The notes: generated by a model not told the origin, from the letters alone. Shown: positions 29,243 through 39,470, counted from the first letter of the stretch. The stretch: DNA of 64,000 nt from Ensifer sp. BR816 (GCF_000378985.1 NZ_KB905371.1:451908-515907), one strand, 5' to 3'. Translations and numbers: made by a program.

Positions 29243-30331
29243 CTAGCGATGGATATTGATGCTGATCCCCTGTTGAGCGACAGAGCTCACGTTCGCCGGC
29301 GGATTGCCAGGACTAGCCGTGCCGCAGGGGGTTTGAATCTCCCCGAAAAGATACTGGCCGCTGTTGCAGGGCAGCATGTTTACGTCGAGAAAATGACTCC
29401 CCCTCAAAGAGTTCTGGTAAGCTATAACTTCTTTCATCGACAGTGGCGCTGAGAATATCGTCACTCCCTCAAAGCCGGGCAATGCCTCTATCGGCTCGAT
29501 GGTCGGCGGGGTTTGCCCGGGCACACCGGCTGCGCCAATAAGCCACGACCCAACCGATCCGAAAATGACGGACTTGGGCCGGTCGGTTGGCGTGCCAGCG
29601 TCGAAAGGAAAGTGCGGGAAACCACCATCAAGCACGGCCTCATCCCACTGGTAAGCGGTAAACGCCAGTAAATAGGTGTAGGGCGCGAAGCGGTCCATGC
29701 GAACCTTACCGTCTGGTGTGAAGGTAAAGTATATCCACTCGGTTCCGGAGAAGTCGCCTGTTGGTCCTAGGAGATTCATATCCCACGGCTTCTGCCAATA
29801 AGCGGTTTGCGCCGTATTGCCTTGAAGCGAGCTTTTGGCAACAGACCACTTTTGCCCCCTTAAACTGGGCTTCGCTCCCAAAGCGAATACCAAGTATGCG
29901 TCGTTGGAATTAGAACTCAACAGGGACAGCGTGCTACCCCCATTGGGAACGGTATTATCACGGGTCTTCTCGACCAAAAGGACTGTGAACCCCGTTGCCG
30001 GGCTGATCGACGCGATCTCCCTGGTCTCGATGGACGAGTTTGGCGGAAAGTTAAACGATGTCTTATTGGTATAGAAGTCAAATGCCTGCTTTGTATTATG
30101 AGGCACAGGATAATCTGCCCCGGTAGCAGAGTCGTGTATATACAGCTTTGGATAGTCGCCAAAAACAGGCACGACCTTCGGAGTGAGTGTTTGAGACACC
30201 TTTACCGACGCGCTTTTGAAGCAGTCAGCCTGGTCGGCGCATGAACCAGCCTGGCTTGCGCCAGCAAGAAGCAATGCCGTTATAAAGAATGGTAGAGAGA
30301 TCGTCTTTCCAGTTTTCATCGGCAGATCCAC
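29243..30331 (-). CDS. Secreted protein of unknown function
   Basis: A 362-residue protein with a signal peptide (ISLPFFITALLLAGASQAGS, cleavage near residue 29; a second ATG four codons on is possible). Two cysteine pairs (CADQADC near 31-37 and two more cysteines near the C-terminus, in MLPCNSGQ and TPCGTA) suggest disulfides. The middle part (STLSLLSSNSNDAYLVFALG, then EWIYFTFTPDGKVRMDRFAP) resembles a LamG/concanavalin-type beta sandwich, without clear family match. It starts 21 bases after the glycerophosphodiesterase gene in the same direction, so the two probably form an operon and act outside the cell together. Base composition is lower in GC than its neighbours. Confidence 0.7.
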   Translation of the reverse strand: MDLPMKTGKTISLPFFITALLLAGASQAGSCADQADCFKSASVKVSQTLTPKVVPVFGDYPKLYIHDSATGADYPVPHNTKQAFDFYTNKTSFNFPPNSSIETREIASISPATGFTVLLVEKTRDNTVPNGGSTLSLLSSNSNDAYLVFALGAKPSLRGQKWSVAKSSLQGNTAQTAYWQKPWDMNLLGPTGDFSGTEWIYFTFTPDGKVRMDRFAPYTYLLAFTAYQWDEAVLDGGFPHFPFDAGTPTDRPKSVIFGSVGSWLIGAAGVPGQTPPTIEPIEALPGFEGVTIFSAPLSMKEVIAYQNSLRGSHFLDVNMLPCNSGQYLFGEIQTPCGTASPGNPPANVSSVAQQGISINIHR

Positions 30332-30351
30332 TTTGAAGCGCAGGTCTTACT

Positions 30352-31485
30352 TCAGCGACTCAGTTCGCTGGTGTTGCGGCGCCCTAACTCGCGCAGCATG
30401 TCGCCAACCACGTCGGGCCAGTCAGTGGTGATCAGATTGGTACGATTGACGATTGCCATTTCCGGATCTCCGCGTAAGTCCGGCACGATGCCTCCTGAAA
30501 CGGTCGAAGCGGGATCGGTGTTGTGCGCGAAGCAGCATTTTCCAGCGCTGTTGGCGACGCCCTCCGGATAGTAGTTACTTTCATGATAGGTGGCGAAGCC
30601 CTGCTTTTGATCGACGTAGTCGAAATACGCTTGAAGACCGTCACCTTTGTAAAATTGGTTCATTTCAAACTGAACGGGGAATGGAGCCACATTCCACTGA
30701 TCGTAGATCGTGTCCTGATGAGGATCCCAGTTGGAATCCTTCACGTTCTTGTCGTCCGGGTTTTCAACTATGATCAGCCCGCCGATGACAGTGGGATCGT
30801 AGGTGGTCCGGTTAAGAAAAGTGCCAAGATCCGCCGCATCCTTGGCCTTCAGCTTGAATACGACAGCCTTGCCGAGCTGCGGATTTTTCTTGGCCGCGAG
30901 AATATCTAGGCAACGTTGCGTGAGTTCAATGGGATCAGTGGGATCCTGGTCGTCCACCGCCCCTTTCACATCGACGATCATCACATATCCATGCCCATCA
31001 TTGGCGACATATTGGGCGAGCAGATCAAGCGCTGCTGAGAATGTCAGGAACTTCGCCACGCGCCCTTGCGAGTCCTTAAACACACGTCCATGGCGGTCGC
31101 GTAGATCGGCTTGCTGTATTTGCGAATAGTCCTGATCGTACAGCAGGCCGCTTCCGGTGGATTCCCGCTCGATCCTGTAGTCGTGAGATAGAATGACTTC
31201 CTTGTCCGCTGTAAAGCGGACATCGACCTCCACGGTCTCGATCTGTGAATTCCAGGCATCTTGCAAAGCGTAGGCTGAATTCTCGGGATAGACCTCCCAA
31301 GATCCACGATGCGCAGATAGCAGAACCAAGCCCGTGTCGGGTTTTGGCAATCTAAACATGTTTCTTGTGATGGCGCTCACGAGATATGGCGAAGGCTTCA
31401 CCGGAAGCACCGCCTCTGCCCGGGCATGGGATAAGAAACACAGAGCAAAAATTGAGGTTGAGATAAGTGACGCACGCATGTCCAA
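30352..31485 (-). CDS. Secreted glycerophosphodiester phosphodiesterase family protein
   Basis: A 377-residue protein with a signal peptide (1-23, LCFLSHARA). A GDPD TIM barrel follows: LLSAHRGSWEVYPENSAYAL holds catalytic His59 and Arg60 with Glu68, VEVDVRFTADKEVILSHD holds metal ligands Glu86 and Asp88 and second histidine His101, and VMIVDVKG is the next strand. Members cleave glycerophosphodiesters to glycerol 3-phosphate and an alcohol; some have other targets such as sphingomyelin-like lipids. Secretion suggests action on lipid-derived substrates outside the inner membrane. The product could be food for the transporter encoded upstream, but that link is inference. Its GC content is below that of the plasmid core. 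Confidence 0.85.
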   Translation of the reverse strand: MDMRASLISTSIFALCFLSHARAEAVLPVKPSPYLVSAITRNMFRLPKPDTGLVLLSAHRGSWEVYPENSAYALQDAWNSQIETVEVDVRFTADKEVILSHDYRIERESTGSGLLYDQDYSQIQQADLRDRHGRVFKDSQGRVAKFLTFSAALDLLAQYVANDGHGYVMIVDVKGAVDDQDPTDPIELTQRCLDILAAKKNPQLGKAVVFKLKAKDAADLGTFLNRTTYDPTVIGGLIIVENPDDKNVKDSNWDPHQDTIYDQWNVAPFPVQFEMNQFYKGDGLQAYFDYVDQKQGFATYHESNYYPEGVANSAGKCCFAHNTDPASTVSGGIVPDLRGDPEMAIVNRTNLITTDWPDVVGDMLRELGRRNTSELSR

Positions 31486-32107
31486 TTCCTAGTTAATATG
31501 TAACGCGCGAAGCGCAACGGGCAAGCAAATATCCTGCGATCAGAGCTTAAGGTATGTTTTGAACAGTATAGGATGGGGGGCAATCCCGCTGTTTTCATCC
31601 ACTCCATTCGGACATCATTCAAAGAGACGCCACGATGGTCTCCACTTACGACGACCTTTCAAAACCTATCTCTCTGAACACGCGTCCCAGCCCGGATTTA
31701 CTGCGCTCCCACACGATCATAACGCCTCCCCCATACGGCCTCACCTCACTCCCCCTATCCGGCGAACATGCCTGTCATGCCGCCGGACGAAGCGCTCTCA
31801 TCACGAACGCCCCGCGAGCCGATTGGAAATCTGCCACTGGTGTCCGCCGCCAACGAAATCATCGAAGCAAGTTGCATGCCGTATTGGCGCACGTTTTGCG
31901 CTGCACCACTTGTCGGTGCCGCGGTCGGGCCTGGGGACCGTTGGTGTGGTGTCGGACTTCCAACATTCTTGTCCGCTTTCGGACAAGAGAGAGCTTGCGG
32001 CAGACACGCACTGGCAGAACCTTGAGCAGGAAACGCCGCGACCCGATCCGAACTCCATTCTGCGCTGCGCTTTGTCAGCCCAACGTCTGACCCTGAGACT
32101 GGCTTCT
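31486..32107. other. 622-bp gap, non-coding debris
   Basis: Several overlapping ORFs are open here, but none has a recognisable motif, ribosome site or protein-like pattern. It adjoins the module scar at 32108-32262 and probably contains rearranged pieces of it. Confidence 0.4.
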
Positions 32108-32235
32108 GTTGGCCTGCAGTTGCAAGAGGTGACGTGGGTTGACCTTGCGCGCGGCTTCGATCCGCCCTTCCGAAAGCAGTGCACGCATGGCGCAGTCCGC
32201 AATAAGCTATGATGGAATCCAAAAAGCCATTGCAG
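32108..32235 (-). pseudogene. ROK repressor, scar of a fourth copy (copy D)
   Basis: TGGCCTGCAGTTGCAAGAGG, followed by GGTTGACCTTGCGCGC and GCTTCGATCCGCCCTTCCGA, matches the stretch of ROK copies A and B that encodes PDRSGAQGQPRRLLQLQA. About 45 bases on, the sequence jumps by deletion to the promoter side (AAGCCATTGCAGTCAAAATT). Only this short piece and the operator remain of the module. Confidence 0.7.
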
Positions 32236-32239
32236 TCAA

Positions 32240-32261
32240 AATTAATTTGCGCAATGTAATT
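32240..32261. promoter_or_regulatory. ROK operator palindrome, copy D
   Basis: AATTA-at-TTGCGCAA-tg-TAATT, with both arms and the core fully kept although the repressor and transporter genes next to it are gone. It lies 72 bases upstream of the small LuxR-type ORF at 32334, which might therefore have been captured by the ROK regulon. Confidence 0.65.
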
Positions 32262-32333
32262 TAAGCTCCGTAATCGACGCCGAGGGTCCTCTAGTGCGAC
32301 GTTGTCGGGCGCCGCGATCTAGGGAACTACGCA

Positions 32334-32522
32334 ATGCTCTCACCCTTCGAAAAATCGTGCCTTCGGTGGGTGTCTGAAGGTAGATCTGTAGCCGATGTGG
32401 CCCTGCTTCAGGGAAAATGTGTCGCTGAAGTCGAACAATGCCTTGCCCGCGCGCTCGATGCACTTGGAGTAAAATCGATAGAGGAAGCGCTCAGGAAGGC
32501 CAATCTCTCAACGTCCAAATAA
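32334..32522 (+). CDS. Small LuxR-type helix-turn-helix protein
   Basis: A 62-residue protein that is just a GerE-type DNA-binding domain: LSPFEKSCLRWVSEGRSVAD, then EVEQCLARALDALGVKSIEE. It corresponds to the C-terminal part of LuxR regulators. It lacks a sensor or autoinducer domain. Such solo domains can bind DNA as dimers or interfere with full-length LuxR proteins. It starts 72 bases after an intact ROK palindrome and lies 1.2 kb from traM-traR. No strong ribosome site is visible before the ATG. Confidence 0.7.
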   Translation: MLSPFEKSCLRWVSEGRSVADVALLQGKCVAEVEQCLARALDALGVKSIEEALRKANLSTSK

Positions 32523-32589
32523 ACTTGAGTTGGATTGGAGTTGGTTTCCCCGCCGTCGTCGGCGTTCGACCGCGAGCCGGTCGGGCAGA

Positions 32590-33041
32590 AGGCCGAGACC
32601 TGCTGCCTTTCGACCGTTCGTCGTTTACGCGCTGGCGGGGGCCGCATGGGGCGATGCAGGCGCAGGAGGTGATCGTCGATACCACCGAGCAGCCGAGGAA
32701 CGTGATGTTCCCGCCGATGCCAAACTCACCCTCGGCGCGCGAACGATTGGTGCGAGTGTCGGCGTGAAGCTGCGCCAGATCTTCACCAGCGGCCAGAAGC
32801 GCGGCATCACCCCGGCGATCAAGTGCGGGATGCGGCGGCGCTCCGCCGTCCCGGTCATCGGCCGTCTCAAGGCCGAGCACCGCATGGGCCGCAACTATCT
32901 CGCCGGCAACAGGGGGATGCGATCAACGCTGTCCTGGTCGCCGCCGGCTACAACTTCTCGCTCCTTCTCAACTGGTTCAAGCAGCTTTTGTGGCTGCTGC
33001 CCTGGCTCCATAGCAGAACAAAGGCGCGCGCCACCGCTTAG
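32590..33041 (+). pseudogene. IS5-family transposase remnant
   Basis: Pieces of a DDE transposase in three frames. LLPFDRSSFTRWRG and VIVDTTEQPRNVMFP belong to the N-terminal part. RGITPAIKCGMRRRSAVPVI with GRLKAEHRMGRNYLAG is the conserved C-terminal E-region. AVLVAAGYNFSLLLNWFKQL is the end. Large internal deletions and two frameshifts make it inactive. No terminal inverted repeats were recognised. It marks a past insertion between the ROK module scar and the regulatory genes of conjugation. Confidence 0.8.
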
Positions 33042-33211
33042 CGACAGTCATCGTTCATGGTCGACTATATACTGTCGGCCAACCGGGAACGAGCTTCGAA
33101 GTCTTGCTCGGTCAGGCTCTGGTCCCGACGCAGACGAGCGGAATTTCTCCCCACGAGTTTGCGTATATTCATGTGCGGAGATCGCGGCTTTTTTTAAGTC
33201 TGTTAAATACT

Positions 33212-33460
33212 CTATTTGTCAAACTCGATGGTCCACTCGGCATGTTCGTCCGGCGACCGCTTCAGCAATTCTGACGCTTCGATGCCCAAGGCTGTCGCCA
33301 ACCGGTCCACGACTTCGATGCTGGCATTGTACGTGCAGCGCTCAAGCGAGCTGATGTATGTGCGATCAATATCCGCGCGATGGGCAAGCTCCTCCTGTGA
33401 CAGGCCTTTGGCCTGCCGGGCTGCTCGCAGGTTTCGTGCAAGTACCTCTCGAATCGTCAT
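33212..33460 (-). CDS. XRE-family transcriptional regulator
   Basis: An 82-residue single-domain repressor. It has the lambda-Cro type helix-turn-helix LRAARQAKGLSQEELAHRAD with DRTYISSLERC (residues 8-45) and a short acidic tail. The ATG at 33460 is chosen because the longer ORF upstream is not protein-like. It is divergent from traM across about 200 bases. An XRE gene, now broken, is in the same place beside the other traM (9.5 kb), so a small XRE repressor seems to be a regular neighbour of traM on this plasmid and may tune conjugation genes. Confidence 0.85.
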   Translation of the reverse strand: MTIREVLARNLRAARQAKGLSQEELAHRADIDRTYISSLERCTYNASIEVVDRLATALGIEASELLKRSPDEHAEWTIEFDK

Positions 33461-33668
33461 GTTCGAGAGAACAGCGACTTGATGAGTATTCGACCACGGA
33501 GTATCTTCTACAAGCGTTGTGGTAACAGAGTACCTATGAGTGAAGACAAGACGGTCCCGTGTAGGGTCGAGCTTTCCTCCTGGGCCAAACGGCAGCGTAG
33601 TGAATTGAACCGGTATATTGCGGGGGAGGCCGGGGGCCACCCTGCGAGGGAATGGATAGGAGAAGCGG

Positions 33669-33989
33669 ATGAACGATATTGTCCCATCCGAGGCGAACGA
33701 CGAGAGCAAGGAGAAAGCGGCCCTCCCAGGTTTGATGCAAAAGTCAGAGCTAGAGGCGTTGGCGGTCTCCGCGATTCTGGAACACCGCCGTCTTCTCGCC
33801 GCCGACGAAGTTGTCTATGAGGAGTGGACGCGCGCGACCGACGACGGGTCAGTCTCCACTGCCGTACTCAAGAGCCTGCAAGACCAGTACTTCGAGCGTC
33901 AGAAGAAATCCGAAGCTCAGCAAGAAGAGCTTTCGGAAATCATCGACGCGCTTGGCTATATCCCTGATGTTCCTTTGCGTGATGAGTGA
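33669..33989 (+). CDS. traM: TraM, antiactivator of TraR
   Basis: A 106-residue, highly helical protein of the TraM family. TraM binds TraR and stops it from activating transfer genes until enough autoinducer is present. The two long helices (KSELEALAVSAILEHRRLLA, and LKSLQDQYFERQKKSEAQQE) are those used for binding TraR. A good ribosome site (AGGAGAAGC) precedes the ATG. It converges with traR, the stops being 3 bases apart. It is the only working traM in the window and so must control both TraR proteins, if both are active. Confidence 0.88.
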   Translation: MNDIVPSEANDESKEKAALPGLMQKSELEALAVSAILEHRRLLAADEVVYEEWTRATDDGSVSTAVLKSLQDQYFERQKKSEAQQEELSEIIDALGYIPDVPLRDE

Positions 33990-33992
33990 CGG

Positions 33993-35027
<1,035 letters not shown>

Positions 35028-36329
35028 TCAGCGCCACGCATAAGATGCCGGAAAAATGATATCCTGATCGACGAGAACGTTGAATTTGTAGCCTGGTCGG
35101 ATTCGGATCGTTGGCTGGACACTCAGGCCTTTCGAGAGGGTCTGTTCTGCCACACGGCCGAAACTCTCCGCGAAATTCCGCCGCGCGGCATCCGATGCCG
35201 TATCCTGCGCGGCAAGCGACGAACGCTCAGGCAAGGACATATCGATACCGGTACCGATGATCGCGACCAGCGCCGCCGAACCGAAGGTCCGCCAAAGATG
35301 GCGGTCCACCTTGTCTCTAAAACCGCCATAGCCTTCCGCGTCCGTCCCGGCCATACCGCCGATCTGCAGGGTCGACCCGTTCGGAAAAATGAGATCGGTC
35401 CAGACAACGAGAACTCTCTCCTGGCCAAAGGACACTCTGGAATCGTAACGGCCAAACAGCTTAGCTCCCTGTGGAATGAGAAGGCGATAACCAGTGGCGC
35501 TGTCGTAGACGTTCTGGCTGACCTGCGCGGTAATGCGGCCCGGCAGGTCGGAATTGAGGCCGTTGATCAGAGTTGCCGGAATGACCGAGCCGCGTTTTAG
35601 CTCATAGGGAGACACCTGCGGCACGACCCGGTTCGGTAAATACCCGATGTCCTTGTTATCCTGGTTCAAAAAATCCTCCTTCGATGTCTGGGCATTCGGA
35701 TCGACGTTCTGCGCCATCAACCCTGATTTCATCGCTGCGGCATAAAGATCGGAGGCGCTGTGCGCCATCCTGTCCGTGTCCCGATGGCTGGTCGCGTTGG
35801 CATCTGCCGACCCTCTCTCGGCATCGGAGATATCCACCTTAAGCGGCGAGCCGAGCGCGGTTGCGCTCGCCTGAAGCCGAGCCATTCGCTGGCGCTGGGC
35901 TTCACGAATATATTGCTCGTCCTGCTCTCGTTTCAGACGCGCTCTCCATTCCTCCTCGGATTCCATCCGTGGGCGCTGGTCTTCTCGCTCGACCGGGCCG
36001 CGCGCTATGGTCGGCTCTTCCTTCTCGACCTTCTGCTCGACGGCAGGCGTCGGCTGAAACGTCTCCTGGTCAATCGGCTCGCCGATGATGCCGTCGGTCA
36101 CTCCGCGTTTGAGCTGATCGCCGAAGTTGGTGGCAGGCGTGTTTGAGCCGCTGTCGATATCGTTGCCACGGTTGAAGGCGATCCCGCGCCAAGTCAGCCC
36201 GATTGCGACGACGCCACAGAACAGAATGGTGAGGACGATGGCGAGAACGACGGGAAAGCGATTGAGGCGACGCATGCCCTTCTGATCGTCAGCCTGGTTG
36301 GACGCGCCGAGCTGGAGCGATTGCACCAT
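35028..36329 (-). CDS. trbI: TrbI, VirB10-like channel protein
   Basis: A 433-residue VirB10 homologue that bridges inner and outer membrane in the mating channel. It has a short cytoplasmic N-terminus, one membrane segment (about residues 25-45, FPVVLAIVLTILFCGVVAIG) and a periplasmic Pro/Glu-rich linker (about 80-150). The VirB10/TrbI domain follows, with VIPATLINGLNSDLPGRITA and the closing IRPGYKFNVLVDQDI. The start at 36329 gives the length usual for Ti TrbI. Last gene of traI-trb. Confidence 0.95.
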   Translation of the reverse strand: MVQSLQLGASNQADDQKGMRRLNRFPVVLAIVLTILFCGVVAIGLTWRGIAFNRGNDIDSGSNTPATNFGDQLKRGVTDGIIGEPIDQETFQPTPAVEQKVEKEEPTIARGPVEREDQRPRMESEEEWRARLKREQDEQYIREAQRQRMARLQASATALGSPLKVDISDAERGSADANATSHRDTDRMAHSASDLYAAAMKSGLMAQNVDPNAQTSKEDFLNQDNKDIGYLPNRVVPQVSPYELKRGSVIPATLINGLNSDLPGRITAQVSQNVYDSATGYRLLIPQGAKLFGRYDSRVSFGQERVLVVWTDLIFPNGSTLQIGGMAGTDAEGYGGFRDKVDRHLWRTFGSAALVAIIGTGIDMSLPERSSLAAQDTASDAARRNFAESFGRVAEQTLSKGLSVQPTIRIRPGYKFNVLVDQDIIFPASYAWR

Positions 36330-36339
36330 GGTCCCCTCC

Positions 36340-36783
36340 TCAGTTGCGCTGCATGATGGAAAGCGCACTCGCCGGCTTGGCACCGGCTGCAGTCGGCGTA
36401 TAGGCGCGGCCGAACGCCAAGGAGGGTGTTGTCAGGCGAGCAAGGACTTGACCGTCGATGGCGTCAATCGCGTAGGCAAGCTCGATCGGCTTGACGTCCT
36501 TTCCAACCTTGCCGTCAGTGATTACCGCGTAGCCCCAGCCCTTAAGGGCAGCCTCTAATGCGGTTGCAAACTCGGACCTGTCATTGTCCATCTTAATCGT
36601 TGTCGAGCCGACCGGGCCGATCTGCTCGGCGAGCCGAGTCGCCATATCGCCGGCAATGGCAATTGCGGCCGATCCGGAAACAGCGGGCGGCGCGGTACCG
36701 GTGGTCAGTGCGTCATCGGCAGTCTGGCAACCGTAAAGAAGTGTGGCGGCGATGAAGGTGAAGTGCAGCTTGCGCATGGTCAT
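36340..36783 (-). CDS. trbH: TrbH, conjugation lipoprotein
   Basis: A 147-residue protein with a lipoprotein signal: hydrophobic residues then LLYGC, with Cys19 as lipid attachment point. A small soluble domain follows. In Ti-type operons TrbH sits between TrbG and TrbI and is thought to be a VirB7-like partner of the outer-membrane core. The ATG overlaps the trbG stop; the second ATG, six bases on, has a better spacing to GAGGAG. Confidence 0.88.
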   Translation of the reverse strand: MTMRKLHFTFIAATLLYGCQTADDALTTGTAPPAVSGSAAIAIAGDMATRLAEQIGPVGSTTIKMDNDRSEFATALEAALKGWGYAVITDGKVGKDVKPIELAYAIDAIDGQVLARLTTPSLAFGRAYTPTAAGAKPASALSIMQRN

Positions 36784-37592
36784 TCTCCTCGCCGGATCGT
36801 GATTTTCTGCTGCCGCCAGCCGACGCCGGAAACGAGGATCGCCTTGTCGACTGCGTAGTCGATTATCATCATGTCGTTCTTCATGCGGTAATTGACGATG
36901 CGGTTCTGACCGCCGGAGACGACGAACAGGACCGGTGCGTCCTGACCGGAAATCGACTTCGGAAACTGGATGTAGGTCTTGACGCCATCCGAATAAACGC
37001 GTCTCGGCTTCCAGGGTGCGCCGCCGCTCACCGAATAGGAGAAGGTGAGCTTGTCGGGAGCCGTGCCGGCAATGCCGCCGGTCTCCAGTCGCGCGTTGAT
37101 GTCGGCGATCTTGGTCGAGATGTCCCCGGGATATTCGAAACCAATCCGGGCCATGTACTGGCTCGGATGCGACTTTAGCTGAATGTGATAGGTGCGCCTC
37201 GACGTCGTGACGACCATGGAGGTGACGAGACCGGCCTCGGACGGCTTGACGATCAAATGGACTGCCTGTCCGCCGTTCGCGCCCGAGGTCGCCGGCTCCA
37301 CCTTCCAACGGACGGTATCGCCGACGAGGACGTCGCGAACGATCTCGCCGCCCTGCAGTTCGATATCGCAGACCTGCAGCGGCGAGCAGACGACGGAGGG
37401 CTGGGTTTCGCCGAAGAGGAAGACGACTTTTCCATCCGGACCGGTGGTGACGAGGCCCGGCATGCCCCGCCACTTCCTCGAGATGTTCGTTCCCTTCACC
37501 TCATTCGTCGTCATGCTTTGCGCGTAGGTATCGCTCACGAGGGCGAATCCGGCAATGCAGCCGGCGGCTGCGATCATTCCTGTTCTGTGCAT
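36780..37592 (-). CDS. trbG: TrbG, VirB9-like outer-membrane core protein
   Basis: A 270-residue VirB9/CagX-family protein with a signal peptide ([20 protein letters not shown], cleavage near 24). It shows the N-terminal beta domain and the C-terminal segment [20 protein letters not shown] that forms the outer-membrane-associated core with TrbI and TrbH. A longer reading upstream adds 12 residues but no signal peptide, so the ATG at 37592 is preferred. Confidence 0.94.
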   Translation of the reverse strand: MHRTGMIAAAGCIAGFALVSDTYAQSMTTNEVKGTNISRKWRGMPGLVTTGPDGKVVFLFGETQPSVVCSPLQVCDIELQGGEIVRDVLVGDTVRWKVEPATSGANGGQAVHLIVKPSEAGLVTSMVVTTSRRTYHIQLKSHPSQYMARIGFEYPGDISTKIADINARLETGGIAGTAPDKLTFSYSVSGGAPWKPRRVYSDGVKTYIQFPKSISGQDAPVLFVVSGGQNRIVNYRMKNDMMIIDYAVDKAILVSGVGWRQQKITIRRGE

Positions 37593-37609
37593 AGAAAAAT
37601 CCCCTGCCC

Positions 37610-38272
37610 TTAAATCTGTGCCGTCCAATCAAAATCGCGGACGTAAAGACCGATCGGGTTGAGGCGGATGGTCGCCTCGTCCTGTGGCCCCGTCAGCGTG
37701 ACCGTTGCGATGCCGCGGAACCGGCGCGTGCCGGTTTCCTTACCCTTGCGGTCGCGCTCGTATTCGGTCCAGTCGATCTGATAGGTCTGGTTGGATAGTG
37801 CCACGATGTTGTTGACCTCGATGGCGACCGTCGACGTCTTTGCCCTCTCGAACGGCGAGTTGCCGCGGAACCAGGCACTAATTTTCTCCGTAGACGGGTC
37901 TGAAGTTCTGAGAAGTGCGTAGGTCCGGTCGATATATTGCTTTTGCACTACGGCATCCGGTGTTATCGAGCGGAAGCTGCTTATGAAGTTGCCGAGCGTG
38001 GCGCGCACCACGCGAGCATCGGCATACTCGATCTGCTCCGGGAAGCCGGCGGTCACCGACGTGCCGAGTTTGTCGACCTCGACGATGTAGGGCACGAGTG
38101 TGACCTGCGTGCTCAGGTAAATCGAGTAGCTGAAGCCGATCACGGCCATGGACAGGCCAAGGATCCCGACAAGACGCCAGGCTGCCGCGGCTTTTACATA
38201 GGAGCCGTATCGTTCCGACCATTCCTGGCGAGCGGCGAGATACGGGTTCTCGGGGGCGCGGTTCGCTGCCAT
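37610..38272 (-). CDS. trbF: TrbF, VirB8-like channel assembly protein
   Basis: A 220-residue VirB8 homologue. It has a short cytoplasmic start ([18 protein letters not shown]), one membrane helix (about 33-55) and a periplasmic NTF2-like domain to the end ([20 protein letters not shown] region). It nucleates assembly of the channel. The ATG at 38272 follows AAAGGGATG spacing and gives the family length; an upstream ATG lies inside trbL. Confidence 0.94.
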   Translation of the reverse strand: MAANRAPENPYLAARQEWSERYGSYVKAAAAWRLVGILGLSMAVIGFSYSIYLSTQVTLVPYIVEVDKLGTSVTAGFPEQIEYADARVVRATLGNFISSFRSITPDAVVQKQYIDRTYALLRTSDPSTEKISAWFRGNSPFERAKTSTVAIEVNNIVALSNQTYQIDWTEYERDRKGKETGTRRFRGIATVTLTGPQDEATIRLNPIGLYVRDFDWTAQI

Positions 38273-38294
38273 CGATTCATCCCTTTCTTTTCTG

Positions 38295-39470
38295 TTAGTC
38301 GTTGCGTTCGGGAAGTCGCTTTGGAGCACTGTGCCCGCTGCGGCTCTCGTCGAGCTTGGCGTTTGCTAGCCCGAGGAGTGTGCCGGCATAGGCGCCTGGA
38401 GAGCCGATGGCCTTCTCCTTCGCCGCGGATCCGGCAGCTTTGCCAGCCGAGCCGAGGCCGGCCCCAATGCCCCTGAAGGCGGAACCTATGACCGAGGAGC
38501 CTGCGGCTCGGGCGGCTTGACCTGCCGAAAACCCCGCCCCTGCCGCACCCACTGCGAGCAATCCGGCGCCGGCGGCGAAAGACGCCGCTTGTCCGCCGTG
38601 GCGGATTGCTTCCATACCCCCGGAGACGGATGCACCTTGGACGACGCCCTGAATGATGCTCGGAACGTATACGGCAATGATGAAGACCACGACCGAAATA
38701 CCCGCAATCGCTAAGGTCGTCACGAACTGATCCGAGGACGCAGTGGGAGCCTGGGCGAGTCCAAGCAGGACATTCGATCCGATCTCTGCGATCATCACCA
38801 GCGCCATGAGCTTCATGCCGACGCCAAAGGCATAGACGAGGTAGCGAACGGCAAAGTCTTTCGTGAAGGACGAGCCGCCCAATCCGAGCATGATCATGCC
38901 CGCGAGTAGGCCAACATACATCTCGACCATCACCGAGACGAAGATCGCTGCGACAAGCGAGAAGCAGATGACGACAACGCCCATGGCCAGCACGGCCGCG
39001 ATCGCCAGCGCGTTATCCTCGAACACGCCGAATTGCGCCTGTTGAGACATTTGCGAGGCAACCCTGAGGCCGGCATCGAACACTTCCGCGGGCGATGCTG
39101 AACCGCCACCGGCGCCGATCTGAAACAGGCTGTCGACAACGGCTCGAGTAAAGGTCGGACCCTGGTCGAGAACAAACGCGAAGAATCCGACGAACATGAT
39201 CCGCCGCACAAGCTCCGCAAACCAGCTATCGAGCGACGCCGCCTGAATCGCGAGCCAGACGGCCGCGATGCCAATCTCGATCGCCGCGAGAATCCAGAAA
39301 AGCGATCTCCCCGCAGTCATAATAGTGGATTCCCACCCCTTCGCTGCCGACGAGACCTGGTTTTCGAGTTCAGTGAGAACCTGGCCCTCCTGCGCGAAAG
39401 CCGGAATCGCATACGCGACGCAAAAGAGGCCTGCGATCAGGATCGAACGTGTGACAGTTGCATTCACCAT
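38295..39470 (-). CDS. trbL: TrbL, VirB6-like polytopic membrane protein
   Basis: A 391-residue inner-membrane protein. It has a signal-like N-terminus, six or so hydrophobic helices (about 50-280) and a Gly/Ala/Ser-rich cytoplasmic tail ([20 protein letters not shown] and beyond) typical of TrbL/VirB6. It forms the inner-membrane part of the substrate path. It overlaps trbK by 7 bases. Confidence 0.93.
   Translation of the reverse strand: MVNATVTRSILIAGLFCVAYAIPAFAQEGQVLTELENQVSSAAKGWESTIMTAGRSLFWILAAIEIGIAAVWLAIQAASLDSWFAELVRRIMFVGFFAFVLDQGPTFTRAVVDSLFQIGAGGGSASPAEVFDAGLRVASQMSQQAQFGVFEDNALAIAAVLAMGVVVICFSLVAAIFVSVMVEMYVGLLAGMIMLGLGGSSFTKDFAVRYLVYAFGVGMKLMALVMIAEIGSNVLLGLAQAPTASSDQFVTTLAIAGISVVVFIIAVYVPSIIQGVVQGASVSGGMEAIRHGGQAASFAAGAGLLAVGAAGAGFSAGQAARAAGSSVIGSAFRGIGAGLGSAGKAAGSAAKEKAIGSPGAYAGTLLGLANAKLDESRSGHSAPKRLPERND

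Noticed and set aside
32334-32522. A truncated traR (TrlR-like inhibitor)
   Set aside because: TrlR-type proteins keep the autoinducer domain and lose the DNA-binding part; here only a DNA-binding domain of a different LuxR subfamily is present.
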